A stretch of 64,000 nucleotides of DNA, taken from Cylindrotheca closterium (Eukaryota; Bacillariophyta; Bacillariophyceae; Bacillariales; Bacillariaceae). How positions within the stretch are numbered: the stretch's first letter is position 1; every line of letters starts with the position of its first letter. Positions 33,167-42,356 of this stretch are shown piece by piece. The translations under genes and the position numbers were made by a program. The notes under the pieces are model-generated. The model did no database searches. It saw nothing but the letters and a program-made list of their open reading frames with translations, and was not told the origin of the DNA. The stretch spans positions 443,083 to 507,082 of the forward strand of contig CAKOGP040000001.1 of the NCBI GenBank assembly GCA_933822405.4, read 5' to 3'.

Positions 33167-34294
33167 ATGTCCTCCTCTTCTCAAGCCCCATTTTCCGCTG
33201 CCTCGCCCATGTACATGGACGATGGCACCCAGTCCGATCTCAGTGATGATGATGATGATGACTCCTATGAAAACCCGCCTGCCTTTCGGATCAACCAAAA
33301 AGTCTTGTGTCGAGATGTCAGCAACGGAGCTCACTTTTACGAAGCCAAGGTCATCAAATTGAAGGCACTCGGCAACGATGAGTGGGAATTCTTTGTGCAC
33401 TATCACGGATGGAGTTCTAGATGGGATCGTTGGGTGAATGCAGAGGACCTTTGCGAGGATACTCAAGAGAATCGAGCCTTGTATCTCCAGAAAAAGGACA
33501 TTGCCGTCCAACAACATCAAGCCGAACAAAAGAAGAAACGCAAGGAAAAGCTAAATGATTCGGCACGCAAAAAGCGACGAAAGGGTGACGAAAATATGCC
33601 ACCCAACGGGGAGTACACTCGCGAATTTGCGGAGAAACGAATTGCGGCCTACCAAGGGTACTGCGAGTTGCCCTTTACACTCAAAACGGTAGTGGTGGAC
33701 GAGGGGGACAAGGTTACCCGCAAGGGCTATGTCAATCCAAAATTTTACGACCACAACTCGATCTCGCTACCGCCCCGTAGCGTTCACAATTTGCCCGCCA
33801 CCGTCACGGTACAACAAGCACTCTTGCATTACCAAAAGAAACGAACTGGCTCGGCGGAAACCGAATCCAAACGAGAGCAGATCAAAGCCTTTTGTCATGG
33901 ACTGGGGATGGTCTTTGATTCAGCACTCCCATTAGTCTTGCTCTATCCCGAAGAACGACCCCAATACAATTCCCTCCAAAATGATCCCAATTGCAAAGGC
34001 AAATCTCCATGTCAGATTTACGGATGCGAATTTTTGTTGCGGCTCATGATTCGGTTGCCCACCTTGCTCATTGCCGAACCGGTACATTTGATGAAAATTA
34101 ATGGGCCACTGATTGCGGATTTGATTATTTTGCTGCAAAAGAATCGACAAACGTGTTTCAAGCCCAAATTTCGGGACCCCAAGTACTGCGAGTTGCGAGA
34201 TTGGGAGCAACAATTGGTGGACCAACAAGAACAAAAACAGCAGCAGGAAAGGAATAATCAGACAAACAAACCAAAAGTGGCAGATGCTTCTTGA
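33167..34294 (+). CDS. MRG-domain chromatin protein (MORF4L1/Eaf3 type)
   Basis: Single-exon protein of 375 residues. An acidic N-terminus (SDLSDDDDDDS) precedes a chromo-barrel (KVLCRDVSNGAHFYEAKV, EFFVHYHGWSSRWDRWV), a basic linker (KKKRKEKL, ARKKRRKGDE) and an MRG domain (YCELPFTLKTVVVDEGD, LPATVTVQQALLHY, FDSALPLVLLYPEERPQY, YGCEFLLRLMIRLPTLL). MRG proteins read H3K36 methylation and recruit NuA4/Tip60 acetyltransferase and Sin3 deacetylase complexes. The aromatic cage appears partly kept (HYHGW..RWDRW). A Gln-rich end follows. It lies 198 bases upstream of the retrotransposon. Confidence 0.92.
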   Translation: MSSSSQAPFSAASPMYMDDGTQSDLSDDDDDDSYENPPAFRINQKVLCRDVSNGAHFYEAKVIKLKALGNDEWEFFVHYHGWSSRWDRWVNAEDLCEDTQENRALYLQKKDIAVQQHQAEQKKKRKEKLNDSARKKRRKGDENMPPNGEYTREFAEKRIAAYQGYCELPFTLKTVVVDEGDKVTRKGYVNPKFYDHNSISLPPRSVHNLPATVTVQQALLHYQKKRTGSAETESKREQIKAFCHGLGMVFDSALPLVLLYPEERPQYNSLQNDPNCKGKSPCQIYGCEFLLRLMIRLPTLLIAEPVHLMKINGPLIADLIILLQKNRQTCFKPKFRDPKYCELRDWEQQLVDQQEQKQQQERNNQTNKPKVADAS

Positions 34295-34492
34295 TAACAA
34301 CTAGCAAGATTCATCGTCTTTTAACATCATAGTATTGATAAAATTACGGAAGGGCGAAACAACAATATACTTGCTGGGCTTGCACTTTCTGGTGAACCAT
34401 GTCAATAGCGTAAAATGAACAGTCACAATAAGGCACAATGTCGCATGGAGAAACTGGCATCAAAATATCCTTGGTCAGATGGGTCATTATGC

Positions 34493-34674
34493 CTATCGAA
34501 GATAGCCAACTGGCGCCTACCGCCTGGTTTCTTCCGTGAGAGATTCTTTCTTGGTGTGACTCTGGTGGGTTGTGGTGTGAAGCTGGTCTTTTGGATTGCG
34601 CGCGAAGCGTGCGGTTCCAGAAGACCAGTCTTTGATATCCCGCAAAGCGGAATATCAGAGACTTGCTTGCCTAC
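34493..34674 (-). repeat. Split direct repeat B2 (3' end of element)
   Basis: 182 bases identical to 34900-35081. It holds CTATC-GAA-GATAG at its outer end, an inverted pair CTGGTCTT/AAGACCAG and a hairpin GATATCCCGC/GCGGAATATC. Confidence 0.95.
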
Positions 34675-34735
34675 TAGGTCATGCATTGATGCAAATTGCA
34701 GCAATGCATGGCCTAACAGGGATGTGGAGGGAGGG
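34675..34735. repeat. 61-base spacer with palindrome between A2 and B2
   Basis: Unique to this position. It contains an inverted repeat, GGTCATGCATTG / CAATGCATGGCC (one mismatch), around a 13-base loop. Related elements normally join A2 directly to B2. Confidence 0.8.
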
Positions 34736-34899
34736 AAAGAAAGAAATAAACGTATTTCTTGATGTATACTCGCACACAAGTTCGATAAATTGATCGGACT
34801 TGGTGTTGCGGAGCAATGATGTTGAGACGGTCGTTCGACCGTCGTCAGTATGATGAAAGGAATCCAATGATTCGTTCTCGAGCTTTCGTCTACGTTAGA
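34736..34899 (-). repeat. Split direct repeat A2
   Basis: 164 bases identical to A1 (42084-42247). It contains a perfect hairpin GACGGTCG-TT-CGACCGTC at 34826-34843. Confidence 0.95.
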
Positions 34900-35081
34900 C
34901 TATCGAAGATAGCCAACTGGCGCCTACCGCCTGGTTTCTTCCGTGAGAGATTCTTTCTTGGTGTGACTCTGGTGGGTTGTGGTGTGAAGCTGGTCTTTTG
35001 GATTGCGCGCGAAGCGTGCGGTTCCAGAAGACCAGTCTTTGATATCCCGCAAAGCGGAATATCAGAGACTTGCTTGCCTAC
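34900..35081 (-). repeat. Split direct repeat B1
   Basis: 182 bases identical to B2, abutting A2 with no gap. The B1/A2 boundary reproduces the inferred circle junction. Confidence 0.95.
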
Positions 35082-35204
35082 CAAAAGTTGATGATCATGG
35101 TGTAATCAACCAACCACCACAACACACGAGACGCCATAGAAGAAACAAGATGGAAGAAAACAGGAAGAAATAGGAAAGAAGAAAGATCGGAAGGAAAGAT
35201 GGAT

Positions 35205-36491
35205 CTAAGAAGAAGGAGAAGAAGAAGAAGAAAATGTCAACTTCATTGCCCCTTGAATTGTTCGCTCAAGCGTGTCACCAATGGATTGAAAGCAGTCGCG
35301 GAGGTAGGTGGGCACAGAGCTCGGAAGCCAGCGTAATCGAAACGCGATTTCGTCATTATTGGCTCCACCTTTTTGTAAGCACACTGCTGCGGTGACCCGA
35401 TTGGAATGAGGAACAATTAGATGCCGGTTAATCCGCATATAGTGGTTTGGATTGGGATATGCCAAATCAACGGAACGGCGCATCACTTCAGAGACCTCCC
35501 TGGATTTTAAGAAGTGATAAGAAGACATGGTGCCAGAACTCCATACGCCAATAGGGCAAGTGCCAGGCACACCAAGCATTGTCTTGCGACGAATGATACA
35601 AACAGCAGCATCGACAGGACAGTAAATTTGGTGGCCAGTGATCTTGAAGCGCTTCTTCACAAAGTTGAAAGCACTCTTATCATAACGCCAACAAAGCTCA
35701 AGCCACACAACATCACCACGGTTGTATCGTGTTACCAGATGATGGTGTGGGATCAACACATAATCCTTGTCAAAGAAACGAAAATCGATAGCCATCATAG
35801 CAAGTGGCATTCCCCGGAACGCTTTGGGAACATCATTTTTGTGTGGGATTGTATTGAACAGTTTTCCACGGTCTAAATCGCCTTGAGAATATTCACTGGC
35901 CCGAAAACCAGTGAAAATACCTAAGCGGGTCCAATCATATACACAGTGTACCTTACCAAGGAATGTGGCAGTGGGATCTGGTGAGTTAGCAAGCCATTGT
36001 TGCAACGCAACAAACATTTCCATGGTAAATGGTTCGTATCGTTCATTTTTCTGTTGCCAACAACGACGATCATGAATTTGCTGAAAGAGAAATGGGTGAT
36101 ACCGATTTTGCTTGCCGCCATAAGCAGGATCCATAACTTGGATAGGGCGACCTAAGCGATATTGCAAGTATTTGTGAGCTGTTGACAAATAGTTACGAAG
36201 TGTATCCGCTTTCAAATCCTCTTTTTCTTTGGAGTTGTCACCTCGTTTGACATCACGAAGATAAGTGCCAAGTACAAGGATGCAACCGGCATCATCTAAC
36301 TTTTGTAAATCGTGCTCGGAAAGTTCTTGTCTGATGCACCAATTGGCAAAAAATTGGGCTCGAGAGTCAAAAGATCTGTCGTTACGCGCCCGTACTGATC
36401 CCCTGTCGGCGGTTCTTTCAGCGTCAATGCAATCTTGGACAGCAGTTCGAAAGGCAGAAGGCAGATGCGACATGTCTGTAGTTGGGACCAT
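35205..36491 (-). CDS. Retrotransposon tyrosine recombinase
   Basis: Site-specific recombinase thought to integrate the circular DNA copy. The frame is open from at least 36599 and its first ATG is at 36491, giving 428 residues. From that ATG the catalytic residues are Arg197 (TGFRASEY), His362 and Arg365 (PHSNRVTA), Trp388 (RLRWLPSS) and Tyr396 (PTYLRD), a complete R-H-R-W-Y set. The 5' part overlaps the RT-RNase H frame by up to 304 bases in the -1 frame, so a frameshift fusion or internal start are both possible. The end is Ser-rich. The region below it to B1 is purine-rich. Confidence 0.92.
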   Translation of the reverse strand: MVPTTDMSHLPSAFRTAVQDCIDAERTADRGSVRARNDRSFDSRAQFFANWCIRQELSEHDLQKLDDAGCILVLGTYLRDVKRGDNSKEKEDLKADTLRNYLSTAHKYLQYRLGRPIQVMDPAYGGKQNRYHPFLFQQIHDRRCWQQKNERYEPFTMEMFVALQQWLANSPDPTATFLGKVHCVYDWTRLGIFTGFRASEYSQGDLDRGKLFNTIPHKNDVPKAFRGMPLAMMAIDFRFFDKDYVLIPHHHLVTRYNRGDVVWLELCWRYDKSAFNFVKKRFKITGHQIYCPVDAAVCIIRRKTMLGVPGTCPIGVWSSGTMSSYHFLKSREVSEVMRRSVDLAYPNPNHYMRINRHLIVPHSNRVTAAVCLQKGGANNDEIAFRLRWLPSSVPTYLRDCFQSIGDTLERTIQGAMKLTFSSSSSPSS

Positions 36492-39097
36492 TCCGCGATA
36501 ACGGAGGCCAATGAATTCTCGTGATCTTTTCCTTGAAGTTGTGGTCGACTTAGGGCGTCCGCTGCTCCGTTCTGATTTCCAGGATGATGTTTGGGACAAA
36601 CTTTCATGAGTAATTGAGAGGCTTCAACAAGCAATGCAGAACCTATTCGAGCCAGTCCCTGTAGAAGAGGATCTTTTGTCCTGGATGCTGTCGACATCCA
36701 AGACACAGCCGTTGTATTATCGATCAATAAAGCTAAAATGTAGCCCCCATCGATGGGGCCGAGAAGTATCACACATTTGATGCAGATCCAAAGGTTGATG
36801 AGTGCACCCAGATATTCCAATGGGTTGATGTGTAAGAAACCATCAGGTAACGCTGGGTCATTAGATGAGATTTTTATTTCACGCATCTCAAAACCTGCTT
36901 CGACAAGAGTATCACGGGTCAGGCGCCAGAGGAAACTGAAATCAGCACTCCAGCCACCCAAGCCACCATAGCTTGCGTCGGAATATGCACGATGAGTGTA
37001 GTCACGATCCAGGTACAAAGCGATAGGCCGAGACCAAAGTGGGCTGTCCTCAGGCGCCAATAATGTCTCCAACAGTTGATGGATTGTAGCAACTGCCACA
37101 CGCGATAGGTAGATACGAGAACATGTCCACCAGCTTCGTTTGTCGGAGAAGGCATTCTTGGCAGCCTGTGTCAGTGCATTTTGCAAGTTAAAGCTCAAGA
37201 AATTGCCCCATGGTGCAATTTCAGATGCAGATCGGACAATACCAACAATCTTTGCCATCTCACGAGGAGAAACGCAACGTGGACGACGTTTCAGGATGTC
37301 CAACAACTGTGAGTGCAAGTCTTCCCGTTTGTAGAGTGGCCAAGAAACCGTCATATTGTGTGTATTGATACGAAATCCTAGAAACAAAAAGGTTTCTGTA
37401 ACCTCAGGTTCCCACTTTTTGTCCTGGAGGCAGTCACCACGGCGCTTATCACCATGACCAAAAACCTCAAAGGCAGACATCACACTGTGATTGATTGCTT
37501 GCTTGATATGTTCAGCAAAGGCGGCAACTGCATTGTCGTCAACATAGCTAGCATTGTACATTCGAACAAGTTCGGTCACAGACAACGGTGGGTGATGGGA
37601 ATCAGCAGGGACCGTGCACAAAGGAGTAGAAGTATCAACGGCAATGGTACATTTACGGACCAGCGCATGTAATTTGTCCAAAGGAACATCAACACGACAA
37701 GTTGCCAAGACCTCCCGTAGGTCGGCAAGAACACAGTAGAATGATGGAGCATTCCTTGAACCAAACACCTGGCCCACTGGGACAATCAAGTAGTCTGAGT
37801 ATACATATGCAAATGCCACAGCTACATCTGGATGATAAAGCACACGTCGAAAGGCGGCTTCAATATCGTCAGCATGAACCAAAATAGGACTTGTCGGTTT
37901 GGTGATGCGCATACGGAGAACTTGACGTAGAAACCTCTTGAACGCAAACTGGTAGTGGATTGGAGGGCACTGCTCACCGGACTTATCTTGCTTTGGTTTG
38001 GGGATATAGGTGTTGATTGATCCTAAGTCGTCAGGACCATTGGAACAGTCAATGCAAATCCGACCTTTACCTTTGTCAAAAACCCACTGGATAGGATTAA
38101 TAACCAGACCTGGGATGAATTGGAACACAAACCGTAAATAGTGAATATGATAAGCCTTCCATTCTTCTTTTGCAAACTTCTCCTCAACTTTGGAAGAATT
38201 GGCAGCAACTGCTGGATGGTTATCATATTCTTCTCTAAGGACAGTAGCAGACATAGGAGTTGTGTATTGGGCTTTGATAGGAACACCCTCAGTTTGGATG
38301 CGATAAGCCATTTCAAGTTTGAGTGGTGGGTATTCAGCCGGAACCTCTTTGTTATGCAAAGTAGAGTCAATGACATCCCATTCTGCGTTGAAATCTCGAT
38401 CAGAATTGACGTATTCGCCACCCAACCAACGAATGAAATCCCCATGTAGAAAATCGAAACGAAGAAGACCCGCAGAATTGAGCTTTGCCCGTGTAGGATC
38501 CAACCTTGTCGGAATACCCGTTGTTGGTAGAACACGTGGTTCTTTCAAACAAGCCAGCGAAGTGACAGAGGCAAAGCGACGAAGAGAGGCATATTGACGC
38601 CACTGAGGCAACGCAATAATCACGTTGTGTCTATCCACTGTCGACAGAAAGCCCCAAGCATAATGAATCATGGATCGAGGGTTGACCTTTGCGTGGGTGC
38701 TGTAGCGATCTTTGTGTACTTTTCCAAAACCCCATTGTCTTTTGCGAGTAGTCTTCCAAGGACGAGAGAAGGGAAACTCCAAAAGCAGAGAATTTTTCGC
38801 CAAAGCCGGAGTCACCAGGGTCAGCACGTTATAATCTGTTTCATCCAAATAGTTGCTTGCCTGTACCAGGTGGGCAATCAGCATAAATGTCGGCTGAACT
38901 TGTCCATTTCCAGGAATATTTTCATGTAGCGTCTTAGTAGGAGTGTTGAATTTCTTTTCTTTTCCCCATGGTAGACACGGCACAGTCTTAAGAGGCAACT
39001 CACGAATCGGAAGATATTGCCAGTCCCAATCTCCAGGCCATCTGTTTTTGATCCGAGCTGGTGGTGTCTTGTGAAACCGACGCCTTGGGGGAACCAT
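36296..39097 (-). CDS. Retrotransposon reverse transcriptase-RNase H
   Basis: First ATG at 39097 gives 933 residues, but the frame is open back to a TGA at 39176-39178, directly in frame with the Gag-like frame. Counting from 39097, the RT has motif A with Asp410-411 (VHADDIEAAF), GQVFGSRNAPSFYC and the YVDD catalytic motif at 518-521, then LFLGFRI. RNase H follows with Asp707 (YSDASYGG), Glu761 (HINPLEYLG), Asp793 (LLIDNTTAVSW) and Asp847 (GAADALSRP). All needed acidic residues are present. This RT-RH type with ALSR ending is typical of DIRS-order elements. No DNA methyltransferase follows. Confidence 0.94.
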   Translation of the reverse strand: MVPPRRRFHKTPPARIKNRWPGDWDWQYLPIRELPLKTVPCLPWGKEKKFNTPTKTLHENIPGNGQVQPTFMLIAHLVQASNYLDETDYNVLTLVTPALAKNSLLLEFPFSRPWKTTRKRQWGFGKVHKDRYSTHAKVNPRSMIHYAWGFLSTVDRHNVIIALPQWRQYASLRRFASVTSLACLKEPRVLPTTGIPTRLDPTRAKLNSAGLLRFDFLHGDFIRWLGGEYVNSDRDFNAEWDVIDSTLHNKEVPAEYPPLKLEMAYRIQTEGVPIKAQYTTPMSATVLREEYDNHPAVAANSSKVEEKFAKEEWKAYHIHYLRFVFQFIPGLVINPIQWVFDKGKGRICIDCSNGPDDLGSINTYIPKPKQDKSGEQCPPIHYQFAFKRFLRQVLRMRITKPTSPILVHADDIEAAFRRVLYHPDVAVAFAYVYSDYLIVPVGQVFGSRNAPSFYCVLADLREVLATCRVDVPLDKLHALVRKCTIAVDTSTPLCTVPADSHHPPLSVTELVRMYNASYVDDNAVAAFAEHIKQAINHSVMSAFEVFGHGDKRRGDCLQDKKWEPEVTETFLFLGFRINTHNMTVSWPLYKREDLHSQLLDILKRRPRCVSPREMAKIVGIVRSASEIAPWGNFLSFNLQNALTQAAKNAFSDKRSWWTCSRIYLSRVAVATIHQLLETLLAPEDSPLWSRPIALYLDRDYTHRAYSDASYGGLGGWSADFSFLWRLTRDTLVEAGFEMREIKISSNDPALPDGFLHINPLEYLGALINLWICIKCVILLGPIDGGYILALLIDNTTAVSWMSTASRTKDPLLQGLARIGSALLVEASQLLMKVCPKHHPGNQNGAADALSRPQLQGKDHENSLASVIAEWSQLQTCRICLLPFELLSKIALTLKEPPTGDQYGRVTTDLLTLEPNFLPIGASDKNFPSTIYKS

Positions 39098-39175
39098 GAT
39101 CTTTACTCTGTCTGATACCACTGGCTTGGAGTCGTGCTCCACAAGCTGGGCCCCTTCGGGTACCAGTGGATCCCA

Positions 39176-42082
39176 TCACCAAGTTGTACTTGGAGTCAGT
39201 TTCTTGAATGCCTTGCTCGGCAAAATATGATCGTGATACTTCTTTATGAAATCGACAATTGGCTTCCAATCCTCTTCTTTGTAGGTGGCCGCGGACCAAC
39301 GCGCATCATTCAAATCGATATGAAGACGAGTTTTGCCAGCATAGCGGCCCACCTTGTGGGTCTTACAAGTCCCGGGTTTGGAACAAGTACAATGGCCCTC
39401 AAAGGTGGAATTTAAACAGATGGGATACAATGTGTTCTTACCAGAAGTGCGTTTAGCGTGAGGATCCACAATCAAGGGATAGGTGCCCCGTTGGACCACT
39501 GGGTATAACATTTCCGACGGAGATTTCTTTCCCAAAGGAGTGACAGTATGATTCCACACAAATAGTGGACTGGTGTTACGAAAGGGAACATTCTCTTTAT
39601 CATCCCGAGTACGCTCCGTCGTCTTTGGCTTTGGTAGGTCCAAAAGCCGTGAAGGCGCAGCTTTTTCAGGGGCAAAGAAAGGTGAAGAAGACATCGCCCA
39701 CGAACATTCGTTTGGAGCAGTATACCGACCAGCTCCCCAATTGCGCTGTATGCGAGTATAGTAGTCATGAAGAACATTTACTACACTCTCCGTCTGAGCC
39801 ATAAAACCTGCACTATTCGTTTTTGACGGCACCGACATAAATACTGCATTACGGTCATTTGTGGGCCACGCATCACTAATACCATAATTTTCCACATCAT
39901 GTCCAATACGATGGTCAACGAACTTCTTCAGAATGTGAAATAGTTCACTTAAATCGCGAACGTAAGCAGCTGTACACTGTGCAGGTGTCTGAGCCCATCT
40001 ACGACCCAAATTTGTGTTCAGGACATATTGACATATGTGTCGCAAACAATGACCAAAGAGTGAACTGCAGAAAAGTTCATCATTGTAATCTCCGTTATCC
40101 GAAGTTGGGTTTGTAGAGCCCAAGAGTGCAAAATGATAGTATATCACCATTGCAAATTCTTTCATCTGCTGCCAACTTAATCCGTCACTTGGTAGGTAAT
40201 CAGAAGAAAAGTCTTCCGAAATACAGGGTAGGAATGCTAGCAATGAAAACCGTTTGGACGTTCCTGGTGGTGGAGCGCTGTCAGGATCCACCCACCATGT
40301 AGCAATATCAAAACTACGCTTGATGAAGGCGCTGTCCATTACGGACCGCAAATCACATTGTAGCTCTCCAACTTGCGAGAATGTTCCAAATTGGTATTTG
40401 GTTCGGTACTCTATAGCCGTACAAACAATATTCGCAGCCACACTGCCATCATTTTTGTAATCAAAACCTTCCAGACATCTACGCCCAATTTCTGTTGGTA
40501 GTCCAAATTGGAGAACGTCAGATGCCATTCGATCACCGAGAGATGTTCGCACCATCCCCACCGTAGGAGGGACTGGATGCAACAACCAATATCCAATTGC
40601 CTTCAATTCCGGGGGGCAACAAATGCGCTCCATGTCCGAGTTAATACTGGCAGTCCGCACAGGGGTATATTTGGACCGCAAATTTGGCTTGTTTGTGGTG
40701 AATCCGGGATGGGCCGGATAATAACCCATCGGATACATTGCACTTCCGTACCCTGCGGGATAAGATAGGTTTGGATGCGAAGCAGTATACATGTGAGGAG
40801 AAGGTATCCCTGGCGATGCTGGAAACATCTGTTGATGGTGCATCGGTGTTGGCAACCCAGGCGTCGGCAATCCTGTGTTATGTCCAGCAAACGGGGACGG
40901 GCCCCGAGGGGTAGGATCAATTTGGACTCGTGGACCTTGTTGAAATGGAGAATTCCATGTTGAATTGTGGATTCCATTAGGAGGCATACCTTGGGCTGGC
41001 GACTGGAGTGGTATGTTTGTACCGTTCATAACACCAGCAAACGGATTACCTCCTGTGGCATCGTGGAAACAATTGGAATTGGGATGATTGACACCCATGT
41101 GACGATTTTGCAAAGGAGATGGCGTCACCGCTGGCAGCTGTCTATCCGCAAAAGATTGGGTCCCAGCATGATCTTCAGGTGGCTCATAATTAGTTCCGTG
41201 CCCATCTTCGAAATGACCATCCTCAGTAAGGACGATCAAATCTCCACGAGCTGGTACCGGTGTACGAATTGGTGCTTGACGCAAGCTAGGCTTGTGGCGC
41301 TTAGCCGCCTGAATGAACTCTGCCATGTCATCATCCACAGGCAGACCGGCAGGTGCTGCACTAGGCAACGGCAACCGTTGGGCAACATATCCTTCAGGAT
41401 CTTGAGCAGAGGATGGGAGTGGTCGAGGTGTATATTGCAAGTACGATTCCGGAACCTCACTCCCAGGATCTAAATCCAGCAACTTGTACCATTTGGATAC
41501 ACGACCATCCCATGACCTTTCTTCATCTTCATATGGGAAGAGGTAGTTGACAAAGGCTTGACATTCAGCAGGTAAAGTTGTACCCAAAGCTTCAGGAAAG
41601 GAATCCGACACACGCATGTTGTGCATCTTGACACGAGCACGCATCTTGAATCCAAGAGGCGACGTTGGCAAAGAGGCACTGCGATAAATGATTTGCATGA
41701 GATGGCTTCTGAGGAAACGATCCATTTGTTCTTGGAATGGGGAGAGCAAAGCCTTATCCAAAACTTGATCGTTGTCGAGATCTTCCTTGGTGGGGAAAGA
41801 ATACCAGAGTGGCATAGCATCCACAACAGGGACAGCAAAACTTGCAGGACTATCTTTAACGGCCGTGAACCAAGATTCAATAATTGGCTTTCGTGTCTTC
41901 ATTAGATGAAGAAGACCCAAGAAGACCTTTTTCCGATTAGCAATACTATTCTGAAATTCATCAAAACCGCCGTTCGCAGGCCAAACAAAACCCACAGGAC
42001 AAGCAGACATGGTTGGAAAGAAAAGAATTTTCCAAGCATCACGATTGAATGGTTTATTACCAATTGCATCTCCATCTGTCAT
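39176..42082 (-). CDS. Retrotransposon Gag-like protein
   Basis: Frame of 968 residues from an ATG at 42082, two bases inside the end of repeat A1. No enzyme domain is seen. A Pro/Gly/Met-rich disordered middle (PTPGLPTPMHHQQMFPASP) separates an N-terminal helical region from a C-terminal region with a Cys/His cluster (CLNST, GHCTCSKPGTCKTH), which may be a zinc-binding nucleic-acid site. It ends STTW followed by TGA, after which the RT frame continues without shift. Assigned as Gag by position and lack of other functions. Confidence 0.8.
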   Translation of the reverse strand: MTDGDAIGNKPFNRDAWKILFFPTMSACPVGFVWPANGGFDEFQNSIANRKKVFLGLLHLMKTRKPIIESWFTAVKDSPASFAVPVVDAMPLWYSFPTKEDLDNDQVLDKALLSPFQEQMDRFLRSHLMQIIYRSASLPTSPLGFKMRARVKMHNMRVSDSFPEALGTTLPAECQAFVNYLFPYEDEERSWDGRVSKWYKLLDLDPGSEVPESYLQYTPRPLPSSAQDPEGYVAQRLPLPSAAPAGLPVDDDMAEFIQAAKRHKPSLRQAPIRTPVPARGDLIVLTEDGHFEDGHGTNYEPPEDHAGTQSFADRQLPAVTPSPLQNRHMGVNHPNSNCFHDATGGNPFAGVMNGTNIPLQSPAQGMPPNGIHNSTWNSPFQQGPRVQIDPTPRGPSPFAGHNTGLPTPGLPTPMHHQQMFPASPGIPSPHMYTASHPNLSYPAGYGSAMYPMGYYPAHPGFTTNKPNLRSKYTPVRTASINSDMERICCPPELKAIGYWLLHPVPPTVGMVRTSLGDRMASDVLQFGLPTEIGRRCLEGFDYKNDGSVAANIVCTAIEYRTKYQFGTFSQVGELQCDLRSVMDSAFIKRSFDIATWWVDPDSAPPPGTSKRFSLLAFLPCISEDFSSDYLPSDGLSWQQMKEFAMVIYYHFALLGSTNPTSDNGDYNDELFCSSLFGHCLRHICQYVLNTNLGRRWAQTPAQCTAAYVRDLSELFHILKKFVDHRIGHDVENYGISDAWPTNDRNAVFMSVPSKTNSAGFMAQTESVVNVLHDYYTRIQRNWGAGRYTAPNECSWAMSSSPFFAPEKAAPSRLLDLPKPKTTERTRDDKENVPFRNTSPLFVWNHTVTPLGKKSPSEMLYPVVQRGTYPLIVDPHAKRTSGKNTLYPICLNSTFEGHCTCSKPGTCKTHKVGRYAGKTRLHIDLNDARWSAATYKEEDWKPIVDFIKKYHDHILPSKAFKKLTPSTTW

Positions 42083-42083
42083 C

Positions 42084-42247
42084 AAAGAAAGAAATAAACG
42101 TATTTCTTGATGTATACTCGCACACAAGTTCGATAAATTGATCGGACTTGGTGTTGCGGAGCAATGATGTTGAGACGGTCGTTCGACCGTCGTCAGTATG
42201 ATGAAAGGAATCCAATGATTCGTTCTCGAGCTTTCGTCTACGTTAGA
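42084..42247 (-). repeat. Split direct repeat A1 (5' end of element)
   Basis: 164 bases identical to A2, ending outward TCTAACG on the element strand. It should hold the element's promoter, by analogy. Confidence 0.95.
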
Positions 42248-42356
42248 TGATTGAAAATTGAAGCGAAGATACTTCTTCCAACCATTATTCAATTGATGGA
42301 TGGTTGCCAGTACTCGGTGACCCACATACCAACTTGTTACAGCACTCAGTTTTCGA

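Larger units (their letters stand above)
34493..42247 (-). mobile_element. Ngaro/PAT-like tyrosine-recombinase retrotransposon
   Basis: A 7755-base element on the minus strand. Order from its 5' end: repeat A1 (42247-42084), Gag-like frame, RT-RNase H frame, tyrosine recombinase, then B1 (35081-34900), A2 (34899-34736), a 61-base spacer and B2 (34674-34493). The A copies (164 bases) and B copies (182 bases) are each identical. This A1-genes-B1-A2-B2 split direct repeat layout defines PAT/Ngaro retrotransposons of the DIRS order, which integrate by recombination of a circle, not by an integrase. The internal B1/A2 junction equals the expected circle junction (B end joined to A start). No target-site duplication flanks it, as expected. 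No methyltransferase motif is seen, favouring Ngaro over PAT. Identical repeats and intact domains suggest a recent insertion. Confidence 0.93.

Noticed and set aside
34493..35081. Reading the duplicated 182-base blocks as LTRs
   Set aside because: LTRs would flank the element; these both lie at one end with A2 between, and the element has a tyrosine recombinase instead of an integrase.
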